The translations under genes and the position numbers were made by a program. Of a DNA stretch of 64,000 nt, positions 59,373 through 64,000 are shown piece after piece. Numbering within the stretch: the stretch's first letter is position 1; every line of letters begins with the position of its first letter. The stretch lies in NCBI RefSeq assembly GCF_032854445.1, contig NC_088301.1, forward strand, positions 9,732,281-9,796,280, written 5' to 3'. The notes beneath the pieces were generated by a model. The model did not search any database. It was not told the origin of the DNA and saw only the letters and a list, made by a program, of their open reading frames with translations. The stretch comes from Liolophura sinensis. Lineage: Eukaryota; Mollusca; Polyplacophora; Chitonida; Chitonidae.

Positions 59373-60504
59373 TGTGTAATAGATCCCAGTGATACCACTT
59401 CTGTCCTGTATACACAGAGTTCATCCCATCAAATTTCAGCGATGGAACCATCCTCCATAAGAAGAATCCTTCATTTACATACGTGATGAGCCTTTCATGT
59501 AACCTCTTTAAAGATGGAGGCAAAATAAAAATTACATAAAGTTCAGATGAAAAATTGCGAAAAGTTAGTTGAAACTATGGTCTTCAATATCTTTTTTCTA
59601 TTTTTCTATTAAAGAGAAAAACACAATTGAAAATAATTCTGTATGGTAGGTATTTGGCACCTGCTCTTGGTACATCTTGTCTTTGTGTAATAATGTTATA
59701 AATGAAGATGTAATACATGTTTAATAAATATATTTGCACTAGAACTGGTCTTTTCAGCTGACAGATGTGTTCAACCTGGATTTTGGTCATATTTATATTT
59801 TTAATATATTCATAGCTACTACCATAATTCAGTTCAAATGAATGTCTTTGGGTATAAACACAAAATTTACCTTTAAATAAATTTATTAGACATGCATCAC
59901 ACCCTTATTTAAAACATTATTATGCAAAGTCGATAAATACCAAGAAATGACCCCAAATATCCACCATTTCAAATGCCCCTGTCTTCTAAAAGATTGAAGA
60001 TCAAAAATTTACAGACCATATTTTGCATAACACTCAGTTTGCGCCCTTAGATAACACGTTGTGGTTATGGTATGTTGTACCGTGTTAAGAGTATAGTGGT
60101 ATCTTTAAATGTATAATTACATCAGTCCTGACGGAAGCTCGATGGGAAACACCTGGCCGGCATCACAGATTTGTGATGTAAAACCAATACCTAAATTAAT
60201 TAGAAATAGAAGGTACAGTCGTGGGTGGCGAGCCGGGGGTGTCACTATGTGCCAATTGTGATCAAATTACCTGAGCAGGCGTTCGACAGATCGCCAGACT
60301 GCCCACTGGCTGGTCAGTTTTAATCAGGCACCTGACACTGAGAAGCTGTCGCAAAATGAATGTTACTTTCTTTCATACCTGTACCTAAAAGCGATTTTCC
60401 AAAACAAAACAAAGTAGAACTTTGGTTTAATCATGCGTTGTTACAAACCACATTGAAAGAATATCTCGTCCTGAATTCTTACAAAAAATGTATGCATTTC
60501 TGTA
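59373..60504. other. No recognisable feature
   Basis: AT-rich unique sequence. Confidence 0.4.
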
Positions 60505-60560
60505 GTGATAGATCAAAGGTCGAGTGGTAAGATGCTAGAAACACGGGTTCTATCCCAAAT
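60505..60560 (+). other. tRNA-like relic
   Basis: caaaggtcgagtggtaagat (A-box-like) and acgggttctatccca (B-box-like) occur 30 bp apart. No acceptor stem pairs, so not a functional tRNA. Confidence 0.3.
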
Positions 60561-60739
60561 CTTTAAATGTTACAATTGACAACCTGGTCGCATGCTCGCG
60601 AAGACATTTGCTAAAAATATTGTTGAAAAAATTACTTACACATATGGATTTATTTTTTTTTTATTTACTTATTGTTACTTTTTCTTAATTTTGCTGGGCA
60701 CATGAAATAATTCACCAACAGAAATATAAACTTATTTCC

Positions 60740-60920
60740 AGGACACGACTTGGTGAAGATCTCGTGTGCACGACACAGAAAAGATTTCCAGGACACGACT
60801 TGATGAAGATCTCGTGTGCACGACACAGAAAAGATTTCCAGAGCACGTCTTAATGAAGATCTCGTGGATATAACATTACAAAGACATGGAATGCTTCCCT
60901 TAATGAAGATCTCGTGCTCA
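60740..60920 (+). repeat. Tandem repeat, 50-bp period, about 3.5 copies
   Basis: Unit aggacacgacttggtgaaga + tctcgtgtgcacgacacaga + aaagatttcc. The first two units differ at one position; the third and fourth are partial and diverged. Confidence 0.93.
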
Positions 60921-61032
60921 AGTCATAATTCTGGGGTTTTATTTGATACCAAATATATATTAAAAAAACGAGTCTTGAAAAATTTTACAGCGTTCTGTGA
61001 AGTTTAATGCCATCGTGCGACTGCTATTAAAC

Positions 61033-61040
61033 CTGTGTGT

Positions 61041-61128
<88 letters not shown>
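61033..61128. repeat. (GT)n microsatellite with CGTG start
   Basis: About 96 bp: imperfect gtgcgtgtgcgtgtgcgcgt then pure GT. Open frames through it are artefacts. Confidence 0.97.
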
Positions 61129-61129
<1 letters not shown>

Positions 61130-61508
61130 GGAGGAGTCCAGCAAAAATACTGAAATTTGATAGAAACCTCCTTTCATCTGTTGTCATGACCAGGTTGATT
61201 TTGGAGGAATATTGCTTTCTTAATTCATTTTCACCACATTGCACAGATGTTGTACTTTGAGAGGCTTAAGTGTTAGTTTGTAACCAGGCGCTAACTATCT
61301 GGTACAAATGGTTCACTGGTTGTTCGTCGTTACGGTGTTAGCACATATTTTTTATTTCAGGAGGCAGACCTTACATTATCTGGCAAATGACTTCCTTGAG
61401 GGTTCATTAAACGACAGCTTCTACCTGCTCTCAAGACCTCCAATACATATGGTTGCTCTATTCCAGTCGATGTTATTCCGTAAAGGTCGAGGTATGGCAG
61501 CCAATTAA

Positions 61509-62572
61509 AGGAAATTCCCAAAGAAGAGTTTAATTTCCGCAACGGGACGTGTGGTTTTTCATTTTAATCAGTCTAAATCTGGAAACGTTATATTTATTTC
61601 TGAGATATTACACATCCTGGTGGTTTGTCGTTTTTGAGTCAAATCGAGTCTGAGGTTTGACAAGGAAGAAGATGGGGGAAATGTATACGTTTTTTATGAA
61701 CATAACGCATGGTTATAACGACGGCTACAATCACACAAGTTATTGTGAACTTATCAAATGTTAACCGAATGAAGATATCAACAACTGACTGCTGGTATTC
61801 CTTGTCAAAAATTTTAGTAAACTCTCTGTACATTTATCACAAAGCATTAAATCATACATTACTGAATGAATTGATATGAAATATATAGTCGGGTAGACCA
61901 TTGTATTTCCCGGAAAGCACAGAGTGTGTCCTTCTTTCAGGCCGTAGTAATCTTTCCAGAGTTCCTCTGAGGGGAAGAACATCTGAGACATCTAATTGAC
62001 GAATTATGCTGTCCTGATCTTTCCTGACACACTGACAGTCTTGATGATCACAGTATTAGTTAGTAGATCCAATAAAAATACACAGCTGTCCTTTCTTAAT
62101 GAATTAAGCTAGTGAGAAATCTCTCTTTAAACGCGGTCTAGTCACTTAACGAGGAACAAAGCGGTTAAATACAGCGAACTGCCAAATGAATCGTGAGAAA
62201 AACACCGAATAAGAGTTCGGTATTTCATAGGTTAGAATGCATTAATAGTGTTTTGGCTTGGTTTAAAAAGACTGTATAAGCTAATTTATGTCAATAGTGA
62301 ATGAAAATGCTATCGGTAAAAATTTTAACACCGATCTAAGTTACTATTTTAATCACAATCATTTGATAAAATCCTACAAATGCGACCAGCATAAAAGGTC
62401 AAAATCTACTGTTTGTTTTATTGTATCTACAGATTCACACAGCAAGGCAAATGGGAAGCTCTCTATGGCAGTAGAAGAATCTGACTCATAGATTGATGTA
62501 GCATGAGATGTTGAAGTGTCCGCAAGTTTCATACTTTAAAATAACACTATTCATGCATGTAATGACATATAC
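61509..62572. other. No recognisable feature
   Basis: AT-rich unique sequence. Confidence 0.4.
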
Positions 62573-62656
62573 AGGCCCTCCGTGACCGATGTGGTTAGCG
62601 TTCAGCTCATAGTGGCTTCCTCTCCGATCGTAAATGGGATTTCCGCCAGCAACCTA
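62573..62656 (+). mobile_element. SINE-A 5' fragment
   Basis: caggccctccgtgaccgatg + tggttagcg (head) joined directly to ttcagctcatagtggcttcc and cgatcgtaaatgggatttcc, ending gccagcaacct. The B-box segment and the 3' half are deleted. Confidence 0.75.
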
Positions 62657-62736
62657 TTTAAAAGGTTAAACTATTAATTAGATTGTCCTCATTTCAGCAC
62701 CTTATGCTTACATGTAAATGTATTTATATTTTTCAG

Positions 62737-62853
62737 TTCATTACGGTATGTCTTGTCATAATTTTAACTACAATACCAACTGTTTCAATCCACGGAAGAA
62801 GATCCGAGTTGGAAGACTCTGACACAGTGGACTGTACAGCGCCACTCCCGCAG
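62737..62853 (+). CDS. Candidate exon with signal-peptide-like segment
   Basis: Acceptor-like tatttatatttttcag (AG 62735-62736) followed by exactly 39 codons in phase 0, ending CCGCAG|gt. The peptide begins FITVCLVIILTTIPTVSIHG, a hydrophobic run like a signal peptide or membrane segment, then GRR and an acidic stretch (SELEDSDT). The region to about 63060 is richer in GC than its surroundings and open in two frames, one proline/serine-rich. I recognise no family. It is the best protein-coding candidate in the window but rests on one exon, and no ATG-bearing exon was identified. Confidence 0.25.
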
Positions 62854-63061
62854 GTTGCCATCACCTCCGCCATTGTCCATCCTCACCTGTCTCCAGCCAC
62901 CAGAGAAATGCGATACACAAACACCACCCGTGACTCCTCGTCAAAGGTTTCTCTCTCCGTCAGCACCTAGGGATATATCAGCAGTGTCCAGGAGATTGCC
63001 ACAGATCAGCACACCAACTGCCGGATTTTTTGGTAGAGTGGAGGCTGTAATAACCGATAAG

Positions 63062-64000
63062 TGTTGATGTTTCTACCGCTTCGTGATATTCTTTGATTTC
63101 GAGCACGCATGTTTGTTTCAAAACCAATATGTACAAGGTACAACCAACATGTCGTAAGGAAAGTGTCATTTTCGTGAGTAAAAATCTTGCATAATAAATT
63201 ACAGTAACAGGTTTTGGAATTTGGTACATATGCACTTAACCATAATAAATTGTTCAGGAGTAATGTATAAGTTAACATAGTAATACAATGTAATACTTGA
63301 ATTGAAATCTTCGTTTATCGCTTGTTCATAAAAACTAAATTAATAGATTCTAAACGATAATTTTTATCTTAATTTTTTTTCATACCTTTCATACCATATT
63401 AAAGGATTTATCATTGTTCATACTTTTATATTTCCATTCTTTATTTTCTGACGTTTTCAGCAACTTAAAAACGATTATTAGAAATGCTATTGGAGATTAA
63501 TGAAATGGCGGACCAGATTCAAGGAGTAGTCTCTAGCTTATAGTGAGGCTCTGGACCAGCTGGAAACAAGCTAAAGTAAGATGATAGCTTGCAAAAACAA
63601 GTTGTAAGTATATAGCGTGTTTTCAAAAGATTTTGGCACAAAAACTGCTGCAGGTTTGCAATAGTAGATCATATTAACACAAAAATCAGTTAAAAACAAG
63701 ATCTTTTCTGTATTGTTGGTACTAGGGGTAGTTTGGTATTCCAGTTGTCTCGCCTAAGCTATTTCTTCTGTCTCCATGTTACTGGTCCCTCCACTTTCCA
63801 ATATAGATGGATCAAGTGGACCAGATTCCATACGGAGAATCCTAAGAAAAATTGTATCTAAAGGATTGGTGAAGTAACTAAACTGGCTTGGCACAGGGAC
63901 CAAGCGGTCTTTCACTGAGCTCGAAATCAGGACGGCGGTGTGTGTTACGTATGATCTAATATGATGTCAGATAGCAAGTCGTTGTCAGTGAATTCAAACT
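63062..64000. other. No recognisable feature
   Basis: AT-rich unique sequence to the window end. Confidence 0.4.

Noticed and set aside
60960-61260. Open frames with HTHT or VCVC repeats
   Set aside because: Produced by the GT microsatellite on either strand.
61361-61491. Exon-like segment after tttttatttcag
   Set aside because: The acceptor is good, but donor choices give inconsistent phases and the peptide matches nothing I know.

Overview
This window looks like intergenic or intronic DNA from an animal nuclear genome, most likely a marine mollusc (bivalve or gastropod; I cannot name the species). It is AT-rich, shows no operon-like coding density, and has no convincing complete protein-coding gene. 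Many dispersed copies of tRNA-headed SINEs are present, of a kind familiar from mollusc genomes, ending in a conserved hairpin module followed by AAAT-type or ACTC-type tails. Nearly all open frames are short and arise by chance, from the SINEs, or from tandem repeats whose period keeps a frame open.

Mobile DNA. (1) SINE-A, about 269 bp when full length (best copy 21751-22019), is found about 30 times on both strands; many copies are 5'-truncated and several keep clear target-site duplications (TSDs). (2) SINE-B, about 365 bp (best copy 47736-48100), has two further partial copies. (3) SINE-C, with a different tRNA-like head, has two copies (33258-33540, 49031-49330). A and B, and apparently C, share a homologous 3' hairpin module. 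(4) Two Tc1-like DNA transposons in the same orientation lie at 50382-51708 and 55486-56728, each bounded by the same inverted ends and TA. They share a frameshift but carry complementary deletions. (5) A third, unrelated Tc1-like relic lies on the minus strand at 41400-41915. (6) There are MITE-like or foldback elements (19687-19818, 47455-47549, 48766-48855), an unclassified repeat R1 in four places, a second repeat R2 in two places, and an LTR-like pair at 25052-25190 and 54040-54664.

Tandem repeats are unusually plentiful: arrays with periods of 38, 48, 20, 57, 33, 47 (twice, unrelated), 49, 21, 22, 53 and 50 bp, plus long (TA)n and (GT)n tracts. The array at 23.3-24.2 kb shows mixed dimer and trimer higher-order structure. 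The 7.2-8.5 kb region holds a duplicated unit in which a 57-bp minisatellite sits between inverted arms.

Layout: 0-9 kb, SINEs and minisatellites; 9-16 kb, mostly unique AT-rich DNA; 16-26 kb, minisatellites, SINEs and (TA)n; 26-33 kb, largely featureless; 33-41 kb, SINE-C and large minisatellites; 41-57 kb, dense in transposons; 57-64 kb, fewest repeats and the best place to look for exons of a real gene. A few splice-bracketed open segments are listed as weak exon candidates (2984-3066, 45542-45767, 58210-58329, 62737-62853). No rRNA, functional tRNA, CRISPR or prokaryotic signal was seen.
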